DNA from: JBGANR01 sp044222225
GTDB taxonomy: Bacteria; Actinomycetota; Actinomycetes; Mycobacteriales; Mycobacteriaceae
Length of the DNA stretch: 64,000 nucleotides
Reading direction: 5' to 3'
Assembly (NCBI GenBank): GCA_044222225.1
Contig: JBGANR010000019.1
Span: 23,046 to 87,045 of the forward strand
Part shown: positions 40,826-49,054 of the stretch, one piece after another
How the letters are laid out: each line of letters starts with the position of its first letter
Numbering within the stretch: the stretch's first letter is position 1
The notes under the pieces: generated by a model
What the model saw: only the letters and a program-made list of their open reading frames with translations
Database searches by the model: none
Told to the model about the DNA's origin: nothing
Position numbers and translations under genes: made by a program

Positions 40826-42123
40826 CCACCGGCCCCGCCCCGACGTTCCATCCGGCGACGGCCGCGGGCGCCACGGTCGGCACGCTGCTCGCCCTCGCGC
40901 CCGGGCCGCTGCCCCGCGAACCGCTCGTCCAGGCGGTCGTCCTCGTCGTGTTCGCCGGCGTCTGCGCGGGGCTCGTCCGGAGTGTCGCGGCCGTCGCCGC
41001 GCGCCTGTACGCCAACCCGATCGGCCGCCCGCACCGAGCTCTCGCTCGGCTGTTCCCCTGGGCCGCGGCCGGCGCCGTCGCAGCGTCCGCCGGTCATCAC
41101 CTCGCCTGGCAGAACGGCCTGCAACGCGCCGTCTACCAGCGCGATCTCGGTATCGACTACCCGTTGATCGCGTTCGGCCTCCCGGCGCTCGTCGTGGCCG
41201 CGATCATCGTCGTCCGGGTGGCGCGGCGGGCCGTTCACCACGTCCGGGTGGCCCCGCGGGCCGTTCGCCCACCCCGCCGGGGCGCCCGAGCGGCGGCCGC
41301 GGTGGTCGTCGCCACGTCGATCGCGATCGCCGTACCCGGCGAGGCCGCGGCGGCCGGCTCGCACGCCACGGACTTCCTTCGCGACGCCCCGGCCGCGGCG
41401 CTGCGCATCTACTCACCGCTGACGGACGGCGACCGGTCCGCCGAGGCACTGCGCGCACGCGCGGCCGACGTCGTCCGGCGCTGGGCGGCGGCGGGCGGGC
41501 TGCGGCGAGCCGCGGTCGTGGTCATGGTGCCGACGGGCAGCGGCTGGGTGGACGCCGACGCCGTCACCGGCTTCGAACGACGCTTCGGCGGCGACGTCGC
41601 GCTGCTCGCGCTGCAGTACGACGATCTGCCCAGCTGGGCCGCCTATCTGCTGCATCCCGGTGCCGCCCGCGCCTCGGCGCGAGCGCTCGCCGACGCCGTG
41701 ACCGCCCGGATCGCATCGGGACCGGAGCGTCCGGCGCTGTACGTCTACGGCCAGAGCCTCGGCGCGCTCGGCGCGGCGGAGGCACTGCCGCCCGCCGCGG
41801 CGCACAGCTGCCGGGTCGTCCTCGTGGGACCGCCGGTCGGAACACGTCCGCCGGCGGGCGCGACGGTCGTCGCGAACCCGACCGATCCCGTCGGCAGCTG
41901 GTCACCGGAGCTGCTGTGGCGACCGGTGGACACGCCGCCGGCGACCGTCCCCACCGGGGCAGACGCGCCGCGTCCGGCATGGCTGCCGGTCGCATCGTTC
42001 CTCCAGACGACCGTCGACGTCATGCGCTCACTCGGCTACCCGCGCGGCGTCGGACATCGATACGGTCCGGAACAGACCGCCCCGGCGGGGTGTCACTCGA
42101 TCGGCCCGCGGGCCACCTCGTAA
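40822..42123 (+). CDS. Abhydrolase_9-type membrane alpha/beta hydrolase
   Basis: A 433-residue protein with about five hydrophobic segments in the first 190 residues and an alpha/beta-hydrolase-like C-domain. The elbow is YVYGQSLGALGA; the pattern matches the PF15420/PF10081 family common in Mycobacteriales, whose substrates are unknown. A cytoplasmic loop contains a 10-residue tandem duplication (RVARRAVHHV/RVAPRAVRPP). Coupled to the upstream PLA2, suggesting joint action on lipids. Its 3' end overlaps convergent gatA by 31 bp. Confidence 0.85.
   Translation: MTTGPAPTFHPATAAGATVGTLLALAPGPLPREPLVQAVVLVVFAGVCAGLVRSVAAVAARLYANPIGRPHRALARLFPWAAAGAVAASAGHHLAWQNGLQRAVYQRDLGIDYPLIAFGLPALVVAAIIVVRVARRAVHHVRVAPRAVRPPRRGARAAAAVVVATSIAIAVPGEAAAAGSHATDFLRDAPAAALRIYSPLTDGDRSAEALRARAADVVRRWAAAGGLRRAAVVVMVPTGSGWVDADAVTGFERRFGGDVALLALQYDDLPSWAAYLLHPGAARASARALADAVTARIASGPERPALYVYGQSLGALGAAEALPPAAAHSCRVVLVGPPVGTRPPAGATVVANPTDPVGSWSPELLWRPVDTPPATVPTGADAPRPAWLPVASFLQTTVDVMRSLGYPRGVGHRYGPEQTAPAGCHSIGPRATS
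41211..41270 (+). repeat. 30-bp imperfect tandem duplication in the hydrolase gene
   Basis: Two 30-bp copies beginning CGTCCGGGTGGC, about five differences, in frame. Confidence 0.7.
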
Positions 42124-43580
42124 GCCGCGCCGACGCGGTACAGCCGGTCGTCGGCCAGCGCCGGGGCCATGATCTGCAGCCCGACCGGCAGGCCGTCGTC
42201 GGCCGAGAGCCCCGACGGGACGCTCATCGCGCACGTGCCGGCGAGGTTCGTCGGCAACGTGCAGAGGTCGAACAGGTACATCGCGAGCGGATCGTCGACC
42301 TTCTCGCCGATCGGGAAGGCCGTCGTCGGGGTCGTCGGCGAGACCAGCACGTCGACGTCGGCGTACGCCGCGGCGAAATCTCGCGCGATGAGCGTGCGCA
42401 CCTTGAGCGCCTGCCCGTAGTAGGCGTCGTAGGCGCCGGCCGAGAGAGCATAGGTGCCGATCATGATGCGGCGCTTGACCTCCGGGCCGAAGCCGGCGGC
42501 GCGCGTCGCCGCCATGACCTCCTCGGCGCTGCGTGTGCCGTCGTCGCCGACGCGCAGGCCGTAGCGCATCGCGTCGAAGCGCGCGAGGTTGCTCGAGACC
42601 TCCGACGGCTGGATGAGGTAGTACGCACCCAGGGCGTAGGTGAGGTTCGGGCAGGACACCTCGACCACCTCGGCGCCCAGCTCCCGCAACCGCTCGACGG
42701 CCGCGTGATACGACGCGAGGACGCCCGGCTGGTAGCCGTCGCCCGCGAGCTCGGTGACGACGCCGACGCGCAGCCCCCGCAGATCGCCCTCGGCACCCTC
42801 GCGCGCCGCGGCGACGACCGGCGGCACCGGCGCGTCGAGTGAGGTGGAATCGCGCGGATCGTGCCCGGCGATGACGTCGTGCAGCAGCGCGGTGTCGAGC
42901 ACCGTCCGCCCGCACGGGCCACCCTGATCGAGCGACGACGCGCAGGCCACGAGCCCGAACCGCGAGACCGCCCCGTACGTCGGCTTGACGCCGACCGTCG
43001 CCGTGACGGCCGCCGGCTGCCGGATCGACCCGCCGGTGTCGGTGCCGATCGCGAGCGGCGCCTCGAAGCTCGCGAGCGCCGCGGCGCTGCCGCCGCCCGA
43101 CCCGCCGGGGATACGCGTCGTATCCCAGGGATTGCGGGTCACCTGGTAGGCGCTGTTCTCCGTCGAGCTGCCCATGGCGAACTCGTCCATGTTGGTCTTG
43201 CCCAGGATCGGCAGGCCGGCCGCACGCAGCCGCGCCGTGACGGTCGCGTCGTACGGCGAGCGCCAGCCCTCGAGGATCTTGGAACCGCACGTCGTCGGCG
43301 CGTCGACGGTGGTGAAGACGTCCTTGAGCGCGATCGGCACGCCGGCGAGCGCCGACGGGGCCTCGCCCGCCCGGATCTTCGCGTCGACGGCCCTCGCCGC
43401 GGCGAGCGCCTCCTCGGCCCCGACGTGCAGGAACGCACCGAGCTCGCCGTCGATCTCCGCGATCCGGTCGAGGTGCGCGCGCGTCACCTCCTCAGAGCTG
43501 ACGTCGCCGGCGGCGATGGACGCCGCGAGCCCGGCCGCGGTGGCCCCGGTGATCTCGTTGCTGCTGCGCGTCCCGGTCAC
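42093..43580 (-). CDS. gatA: Glu-tRNA(Gln) amidotransferase subunit A
   Basis: A 495-residue amidase subunit that releases ammonia from glutamine for GatB. Amidase signature with catalytic Lys in GVPIALKDVF, Ser in GSGGGSAAALAS and nucleophilic Ser in GTDTGGSIRQPA. The GTG start overlaps the gatC stop by 4 bp. Its 3' end overlaps the end of the convergent Abhydrolase gene. Confidence 0.97.
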   Translation of the reverse strand: MTGTRSSNEITGATAAGLAASIAAGDVSSEEVTRAHLDRIAEIDGELGAFLHVGAEEALAAARAVDAKIRAGEAPSALAGVPIALKDVFTTVDAPTTCGSKILEGWRSPYDATVTARLRAAGLPILGKTNMDEFAMGSSTENSAYQVTRNPWDTTRIPGGSGGGSAAALASFEAPLAIGTDTGGSIRQPAAVTATVGVKPTYGAVSRFGLVACASSLDQGGPCGRTVLDTALLHDVIAGHDPRDSTSLDAPVPPVVAAAREGAEGDLRGLRVGVVTELAGDGYQPGVLASYHAAVERLRELGAEVVEVSCPNLTYALGAYYLIQPSEVSSNLARFDAMRYGLRVGDDGTRSAEEVMAATRAAGFGPEVKRRIMIGTYALSAGAYDAYYGQALKVRTLIARDFAAAYADVDVLVSPTTPTTAFPIGEKVDDPLAMYLFDLCTLPTNLAGTCAMSVPSGLSADDGLPVGLQIMAPALADDRLYRVGAAYEVARGPIE

Positions 43581-43876
43581 TGCTCCTCCCCCAGGATCTG
43601 CGGCACGGCGAACCGGTCCAGCTCGACCTTCGGCGCCTGGCTCAGCGCCTGCTCGCGCGTCAGACCCGGCGTGACGACGTCGGCCCGCAGCTTGTCGCCC
43701 AGATCGAGCGGATGCGCCGTGGGCGGCACGCCGGCGGTGTCGACGCCGCCGATCTGCCGGACATGGGAGAGGATCGAGTCGATTTGACCGGCGAAGTGGT
43801 CGAGCTCGGCGCCGCCGAGGTCGAGCCTCGCCAGACGGGCGAGGTGCGCCACCTCGTCGCGGGAGATCGCAGACAT
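43577..43876 (-). CDS. gatC: Glu-tRNA(Gln) amidotransferase subunit C
   Basis: A 99-residue belt subunit that holds GatA and GatB together. Typical start SRDEVAHLARLARLDL and end KVELDRFAVPQIL. ATG 43876 has TAGGCT 7 nt upstream; ATG 43882 is an alternative. Heads the gatCA operon. Confidence 0.96.
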   Translation of the reverse strand: MSAISRDEVAHLARLARLDLGGAELDHFAGQIDSILSHVRQIGGVDTAGVPPTAHPLDLGDKLRADVVTPGLTREQALSQAPKVELDRFAVPQILGEEQ

Positions 43877-43883
43877 GGTCATC

Positions 43884-43889
43884 AGCCTA
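43884..43889 (-). promoter_or_regulatory. -10 element (TAGGCT) of gatCA
   Basis: Minus-strand TAGGCT, 7 nt before the ATG at 43876. Confidence 0.5.
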
Positions 43890-44044
43890 TCGGCGCCGAC
43901 GTCGCCCGCCGAGCACGCCCCGGCTCGGCCCGGACCTCCGGCATGTGCGTTGCGGGTGCTCGGCGCGTGTGCTGCGCCACAGCGCGCCGCATCGGCCGCG
44001 CGGCGGCGAGCGGGCCGCGGGAACCCGGACCACAATCACCTCTC

Positions 44045-44716
44045 ATGGCCTACCTGATCCGCGTCCACCTCGAGGATCGTCCCGGCAGCCTCGGACAGCT
44101 CGCCGTCGCGCTCGGCTCCATCGATGCGGACATCCTGTCGCTCGACGTCGTCGAACGCGGCAACGGGTACGCCGTGGACGACATCCTCCTCGACTACCCG
44201 ACGTCGCGGATGGCGGACGCCATCATCACGGCCGCCGAGGCCGTCCCGGGGGTGCGCGTCACATCGCTGCGACCGTTCGTCGGCGTGCTCGACACCCACG
44301 GCGAGCTGGAACTCGTCGACGACGTGGCGAAGGCCGCGCCTCGCGACCGGCTCGACGTCCTCGTCGAGGGAGCACCGGCCGTCCTGCGCGTCGCGTGGGC
44401 GCTCGTCATCGCCGGGGGCGACGCCGGCCCCGACGGCACGACGCCCGTCACCTGCCTCGCCGCCGGCTCGGGTGCGCCGGAGACGCTGCCACACACCGTC
44501 GACTGGCTGCCGATCAAAGGCGCGGCCGCTCTGGCCGGCGACGCGCCCTGGGTGCCGGGCTCCTGGCGGGACATCGACACCGACCTCGCCGCCGCCGCGA
44601 TCGGGCGAGGCGGCCGCGCGCTGCTGCTCGGCCGTCCCGGCGGCCCCGAGTTCCGGCCGAGCGAGATCGCCCGGCTCGCCCATCTCGCCGGGATCATCTC
44701 GACGGTGCTGCGCTGA
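44045..44716 (+). CDS. ACT-domain protein (Rv3013-like)
   Basis: A 223-residue protein. Residues 1-75 form an ACT domain (YLIRVHLEDRPGSLGQLAVALG), the amino-acid-binding fold; the rest is of unknown fold and includes a ligand-loop-like GGRALLLGRPGGPEFRPSE near the end. In M. tuberculosis the equivalent lies between gatC and ligA. Divergent from gatC; the final base pair overlaps a small ORF. Confidence 0.88.
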   Translation: MAYLIRVHLEDRPGSLGQLAVALGSIDADILSLDVVERGNGYAVDDILLDYPTSRMADAIITAAEAVPGVRVTSLRPFVGVLDTHGELELVDDVAKAAPRDRLDVLVEGAPAVLRVAWALVIAGGDAGPDGTTPVTCLAAGSGAPETLPHTVDWLPIKGAAALAGDAPWVPGSWRDIDTDLAAAAIGRGGRALLLGRPGGPEFRPSEIARLAHLAGIISTVLR

Positions 44717-44904
44717 TGGCCGTAGCAAGAACATCCCGACTGGAGCGTGACGCGCTCGACGACACCCTGGCCCGCATGGCGGCCGAACACGGGCCCGTCG
44801 ACGAGGACGCGGTGGACGAGATCATGAACCGGATGTCTCCTCGGCCGGCACCTCCTCCTCAGGCAACGCCACGGCGTCCGGGCCGCCCTCGAGCAGCAGG
44901 GTGA
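44716..44904 (+). CDS. Small 62-aa protein overlapping ligA 3' end
   Basis: Begins at an ATG overlapping the ACT-protein stop (TGATG). The first 43 residues are acidic and helical (LERDALDDTLARMAAEHGPVDEDAVDEIMNRM), like short regulatory or antitoxin-type proteins; the Pro/Arg-rich tail is antisense to the ligA 3' end over 83 bp. I do not recognise the family. The translational coupling supports it; the antisense overlap argues caution. Confidence 0.45.
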   Translation: MAVARTSRLERDALDDTLARMAAEHGPVDEDAVDEIMNRMSPRPAPPPQATPRRPGRPRAAG

Positions 44905-46981
44905 AGCCGTCCTCGTCGAGAATGCGCAGGCCCAGTTCCTCGGCCTTCACCGCCTTCGAGCCCGGCGCCTCGCCGACCACGACGAAGTGTGTGCGCTTGG
45001 ACACCGAGGCCGTCGCCTTGCCGCCGCGCGCGATGATCGCCTCCCTGGCGCCGTCGCGCGAGTAGTTCGGCAGCGATCCGGTGACGACGATCGTGACGCC
45101 CTCCAGCGTCCGTGGGATCGAGGAGTCGCGGACGTCTTCCATCCGGACGCCGGACGCCCGCCAGCGTTCGACGATGTCGCGGTGCCAGTCGACCGTGAAC
45201 CAGGCGACGATGCTCGCCGCCACCGTGCCGCCGACGCCGTCGACGGCCGCGAGCCGTTCGGCATCGGCCTCCTCGATACCGGCGAGCGAGCCGAACTCGG
45301 TGGCCAGCGCCCGCGCGGCCGTCGGCCCGACGTGCCGGATGGACAGCGCGACGAGCACCCGCCACAGGTCGACGTCCTTGCGCGCCTGCAGGTTGGTGAG
45401 CAGCTTGGCGCCGTTGGCCGACAACGCGCCGTCCTTCGTCCGGAACAGCTCGGTGCGCAGCAGATCGTCAGCGGTGAGGTCGAACAACCGCGACTCGTCG
45501 TCCAGCACCCCGCTCGTCAGCAGCGCGGTGGCCGCCTCGTAGCCGAGGGCCTCGATGTCGAAGGCGCCGCGCCCCGCGAGATGGAACAGCCGCTCGCGCA
45601 GTTGCGCCGGGCAGGAGCGCGCGTTGGGGCAGCGCAGGTCGGCGTCGCCCTCCTTCTGCGGCGCCAGCTCATCCCCGCATTCGGGGCAGTGCGTCGGCAT
45701 GACGAACTCGCGCTCGGAGCCGTCCCGCAGCTCGACGACCGGGCCCAGCACCTCGGGGATGACGTCGCCGGCCTTGCGGATCGTCACCGTGTCGCCGATC
45801 CACACACCCTTGCGCTTGACCTCCGACGCGTTGTGCAACGTCGCCAGCGACACCGTCGACCCGGCGATCGTCACCGGCTCCATGTAGGCGAACGGCGTGA
45901 CCCGGCCCGTCCGGCCGACGTTGACGCGGATGTCGAGCAGCCGCGTCGTCGCCTCCTCCGGGGGGTACTTGTAGGCGATCGCCCAGCGCGGCGCGCGGGA
46001 CGTCGACCCCAGGCGACGCTGGGTCAGCACGTCGTCGACCTTGATCACGATGCCGTCGATCTCGTGCACCGGATCGTGCCGGTGCTCGCCCCAATGGGCG
46101 ATCCGCTCGAGGATCGCGTCGGCGCCCGTCACCCGCGCCGTGTTCGGCGACACCGGCAGTCCCCACTCGCCGAGCGCACGATAGGCGTCGTGCAGCGTGG
46201 CGGGCCGGAAGCCCTCGGTGTGCCCGATGCCGTGGCAGATCATGCCGAGCCGCCGACGCGCTGTGACCTGCGGATTCTTCTGCCGCAGCGAACCGGCCGC
46301 CGAGTTGCGCGGGTTGGCGAACGGGGCCTTGCCCGCCTCGACGAGCGAGGCGTTGAGCGCCGCGAAGTCCTCGAGCCGGAAGAACACCTCGCCCCGCACT
46401 TCGAGGACGTCGGGGATCGGGAACTCCTCGGACGCCGCGAGCCGCAGCGGGATGTCGTCGATCGTCTTGGCGTTGAGCGTGACGTCCTCGCCCGTGCGGC
46501 CGTCGCCGCGCGTCGTGCCGCGTTCGAGGACGCCGCCGCGGTAGACGAGGTTGAGCGCGACGCCGTCGATCTTGAGCTCGCACAGGTACTCCAGCGCGCG
46601 ACCCGCGTCGGCCTCGGTGCGCGAGACCCAGAGGCGCAGCTCCTCCTCCGAAAACACGTTGTCGAGCGACAGCATGCGTTCGAGGTGATCGGCCGACGCG
46701 AACTCGGTCTCGAAGCCCGCCCCTCCGACGAGCTTCGTCGGCGAATCCGGCGTCGCAAGCTCCGGGTGCGCGTCCTCCAGCGCTTGCAGCTCGCGCAGCA
46801 ACACGTCGAACTCGCCGTCGGAGATGACCGGCGCGTCCTTGACGTAGTAGCGGAACTGGTGCTCACGCACCTCGACGGCGAGTTGCGCCCAGCGCTCCGC
46901 CGCCGCGTCACCACCCGGGGACGCTCCCCCGCCTCCGACGGGCTCGCCGCCGGACGCCGTCTCGCCTGCTGATTCGATCAC
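44822..46981 (-). CDS. ligA: NAD-dependent DNA ligase
   Basis: Seals nicks in replication and repair using NAD. 719 residues in the usual order: Ia NMN-binding domain (HQFRYYVKDAPVISDGEFDVLLREL), adenylation domain with catalytic Lys in LCELKIDGVALNL, OB fold, zinc finger (four Cys around CPECGDELAP...CPNARSCPAQ), HhH repeats, and C-terminal BRCT (LEGVTIVVTGSLPNYSRDGA). The first ~27 residues are Gly-rich. GTG 46981 has a TAGCCT -10 6 nt upstream. Ends with an acidic tail. Confidence 0.97.
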   Translation of the reverse strand: MIESAGETASGGEPVGGGGASPGGDAAAERWAQLAVEVREHQFRYYVKDAPVISDGEFDVLLRELQALEDAHPELATPDSPTKLVGGAGFETEFASADHLERMLSLDNVFSEEELRLWVSRTEADAGRALEYLCELKIDGVALNLVYRGGVLERGTTRGDGRTGEDVTLNAKTIDDIPLRLAASEEFPIPDVLEVRGEVFFRLEDFAALNASLVEAGKAPFANPRNSAAGSLRQKNPQVTARRRLGMICHGIGHTEGFRPATLHDAYRALGEWGLPVSPNTARVTGADAILERIAHWGEHRHDPVHEIDGIVIKVDDVLTQRRLGSTSRAPRWAIAYKYPPEEATTRLLDIRVNVGRTGRVTPFAYMEPVTIAGSTVSLATLHNASEVKRKGVWIGDTVTIRKAGDVIPEVLGPVVELRDGSEREFVMPTHCPECGDELAPQKEGDADLRCPNARSCPAQLRERLFHLAGRGAFDIEALGYEAATALLTSGVLDDESRLFDLTADDLLRTELFRTKDGALSANGAKLLTNLQARKDVDLWRVLVALSIRHVGPTAARALATEFGSLAGIEEADAERLAAVDGVGGTVAASIVAWFTVDWHRDIVERWRASGVRMEDVRDSSIPRTLEGVTIVVTGSLPNYSRDGAREAIIARGGKATASVSKRTHFVVVGEAPGSKAVKAEELGLRILDEDGFTLLLEGGPDAVALPEEEVPAEETSGS

Positions 46982-46987
46982 ACGGGA

Positions 46988-46993
46988 AGGCTA
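46988..46993 (-). promoter_or_regulatory. -10 element (TAGCCT) of ligA
   Basis: Minus-strand TAGCCT, 6 nt before the GTG at 46981. Confidence 0.5.
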
Positions 46994-47027
46994 GCGAAAC
47001 CGACCGACAATTTCGGAGCCTCGCACC

Positions 47028-48068
47028 TCAGCGTCCGGGTTCGATCACCGACTTCAGGGTCGCCGGATCGGCGTCGCTCTCGATCGCCGCGACGACGCCG
47101 TCGAGGCCGACCGACGCCGTGACCAGCGAATCGAGGTCGACCAGTCCCTGCTCCACCAGCGCGATCGCCGTCGGCCAGGTGTTGTTGTAGCGGAAGACGC
47201 CCGTCACCGAGATCTCACGCGAAGTGATCACGGACACCGGCAGCGACATGTCGTCGGCGCCCATGCCGACCAGCACGACGACGCCGCCCGGGGCCGTCGC
47301 GAGGATGCCCGAACGCACCGCGGGCAGCGCGCCGGTGGCGTCGATGAAGGCGTCGAAATGCGCATCGGGCAGCGCGTCGACGGTCGGATCGACGACGCCT
47401 GTCGCGACCGTCGCCGCGGCGCGCTCCCGACGAGCGGCGACGAGGTCGGTCATGACGATCTCGATCGCCCCGTACGCCCGCGCGACCTGCGCGCACACCA
47501 GCCCGATCGGGCCGCAGCCGGCGACGAGCACCCGCGAGCCGGGCTCGATGCGCGCCTTGCGGGCCGTCGCGATGGCCACCGACAGCGGCTCGAGCAGCGC
47601 GGCCGCGGCCATCGACATGCCGTCGGGGATCGGATGCGCGAAGTCGGCGTCGATCGTCGCGTACTCGGCGAACGCGCCGTCGACGGGCGGCGTCGCATAG
47701 AACTCGATGGCCGGGCACAGGTTGTATTCGCCGCGTTTGCAGTAGCGGCAGACGCGGCAGCACCGCTGCGGCTCTATCGAGACGCGCTGTCCGACGCGTC
47801 CGGCGTCGACGCCCGGCCCGACGGCGACGACGACACCCGCCGACTCGTGGCCGAGGATCATCGGCTCCCGGACCACGTAGTCGCCGATCCGGCCGTGCCG
47901 GTAGTAATGGACGTCCGAACCGCACAGCCCCACCGCGGCGATCCGCACGAGGACCTCGCCGGCGGCCGGCTCCGGAACCGGCCGCTCCTCGATGACCACC
48001 TCCCCCACTCCGGTGAGGACGCTCGCCCGCATCGTGGCGGGCAGGGACGCGGGCGCGGTGGCCGTCAT
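47028..48068 (-). CDS. Zinc-dependent polyol (sorbitol/xylitol) dehydrogenase-like MDR enzyme
   Basis: A 346-residue medium-chain dehydrogenase. Catalytic zinc: Cys in GLCGSDVHYY and His-Glu in GHESAG. Structural zinc: Cys cluster C-x2-C-x2-C-x7-C in RCCRVCRYCKRGEYNLC. The coenzyme domain has VLVAGCGPIGLVCAQVA. GSDVHYYRHGRIGDYVV is the mark of sorbitol/xylitol/L-iditol dehydrogenases, so a polyol is the likely substrate, oxidised with NAD. ATG 48068 with GAGGAG upstream. Monocistronic. Confidence 0.9.
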   Translation of the reverse strand: MTATAPASLPATMRASVLTGVGEVVIEERPVPEPAAGEVLVRIAAVGLCGSDVHYYRHGRIGDYVVREPMILGHESAGVVVAVGPGVDAGRVGQRVSIEPQRCCRVCRYCKRGEYNLCPAIEFYATPPVDGAFAEYATIDADFAHPIPDGMSMAAAALLEPLSVAIATARKARIEPGSRVLVAGCGPIGLVCAQVARAYGAIEIVMTDLVAARRERAAATVATGVVDPTVDALPDAHFDAFIDATGALPAVRSGILATAPGGVVVLVGMGADDMSLPVSVITSREISVTGVFRYNNTWPTAIALVEQGLVDLDSLVTASVGLDGVVAAIESDADPATLKSVIEPGR

Positions 48069-48133
48069 GCACACTCCTCGTCACCCACCGCGTCGCGACG
48101 GGTCACCTGGTTCCGAAATCGACGCCGATCAGG

Positions 48134-48970
48134 CTACGCCGAGCACATCGCCGCCGCGTTCCGTTCGTCACGCCAGGCGAGGAGCTCGCGGACCGGCCCG
48201 AGATCCCAGTCCGGCGCCTGCAACCCGACCGTGAAGAGCCGGACGCCGACGTCGTGGAGCGCGTCGGCGTGGCCCGCGTAGTCGTCCAGCTCCTCGACGA
48301 AACGCCCCGGCTTCGGCGAGACGCCCGCGCTCCGGACGATCGCCGCCGGATCTCGGCCGACGCGGCGGCACCACTCGTCGAGCACAGCGCTCTTGGCCGC
48401 GATCGACGCGGCGTCACCGAACCAATGCCAGATGTCGGCGTGCTCGGCGACGATCCGCAGGGTCACCTGCTCACCGCCGCCGCCGATGAGCACCGGGATG
48501 TCGCGCGTCGGCGCCGGGTTCAGCCGCGCCCAACGCTCCCGGATGAGCGGCAGATCCCGATCGAGCCGGCGCAGCCGCGACCCGGACGTGCCGAAGTCGG
48601 CGTAGCCGTACTCGGTGAAGTCGCGCTCGTACCAGCCGGAGCCGATGCCGAGGATCAGCCGGCCGCCGGAGATGTGGTCGACGGTGCGCGCCATGTCGGC
48701 GAGCAGCTGCGGGTTGCGGTACCCGTTACACGTCACGAGCGCACCGAGCTCGACGCGCTCGGTCGCCTCGGCCCACGCCGCGAGCGTCGTCCAGCATTCG
48801 AAGTGACGGCCGTCGGGGTCGCCGGAGAGCGGAAAGAAGTGGTCCCAGCCGAGCAGGACGTCCGCGCCGAGCTCCTCGACGGTCGCGGCGGCGCTGCGCA
48901 GTTCAGCGAACGACGCGTGCTGCGGCTTGACCTGCACGGCGATGCGAACCGGCCGATTGTTCACCGTCAC
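48134..48970 (-). CDS. LLM-class F420-dependent oxidoreductase
   Basis: A 278-residue luciferase-like TIM barrel. DHFFPLSGDP, LGALVTCNGYRNPQLLADMARTVDHISGGRLILGIGSGW and RDIPVLIGGGGEQVTLRIVAEHADIWH are the usual F420-binding segments. GTG 48970 is set by TAATGT 7 nt upstream. Divergent from an amidohydrolase gene, 84 bp apart, which suggests a shared catabolic route. Substrate unknown. Confidence 0.9.
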   Translation of the reverse strand: MTVNNRPVRIAVQVKPQHASFAELRSAAATVEELGADVLLGWDHFFPLSGDPDGRHFECWTTLAAWAEATERVELGALVTCNGYRNPQLLADMARTVDHISGGRLILGIGSGWYERDFTEYGYADFGTSGSRLRRLDRDLPLIRERWARLNPAPTRDIPVLIGGGGEQVTLRIVAEHADIWHWFGDAASIAAKSAVLDEWCRRVGRDPAAIVRSAGVSPKPGRFVEELDDYAGHADALHDVGVRLFTVGLQAPDWDLGPVRELLAWRDERNAAAMCSA

Positions 48971-48977
48971 CGCCCGG

Positions 48978-48983
48978 ACATTA
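48978..48983 (-). promoter_or_regulatory. -10 element (TAATGT) of the LLM gene
   Basis: Minus-strand TAATGT, 7 nt before the GTG at 48970. Confidence 0.5.
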
Positions 48984-49042
48984 CGCCGCATCCGGCGTCG
49001 CCGGCCGGGGCCGGGTCGAGGCCGGCCCGACGAAGCGCTCCC

Positions 49043-49048
49043 TAGAGT
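49043..49048 (+). promoter_or_regulatory. -10 element (TAGAGT) of the amidohydrolase gene
   Basis: TAGAGT, 6 nt before the ATG at 49055; a leaderless arrangement facing the LLM promoter. Confidence 0.5.
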
Positions 49049-49054
49049 GGCCGC

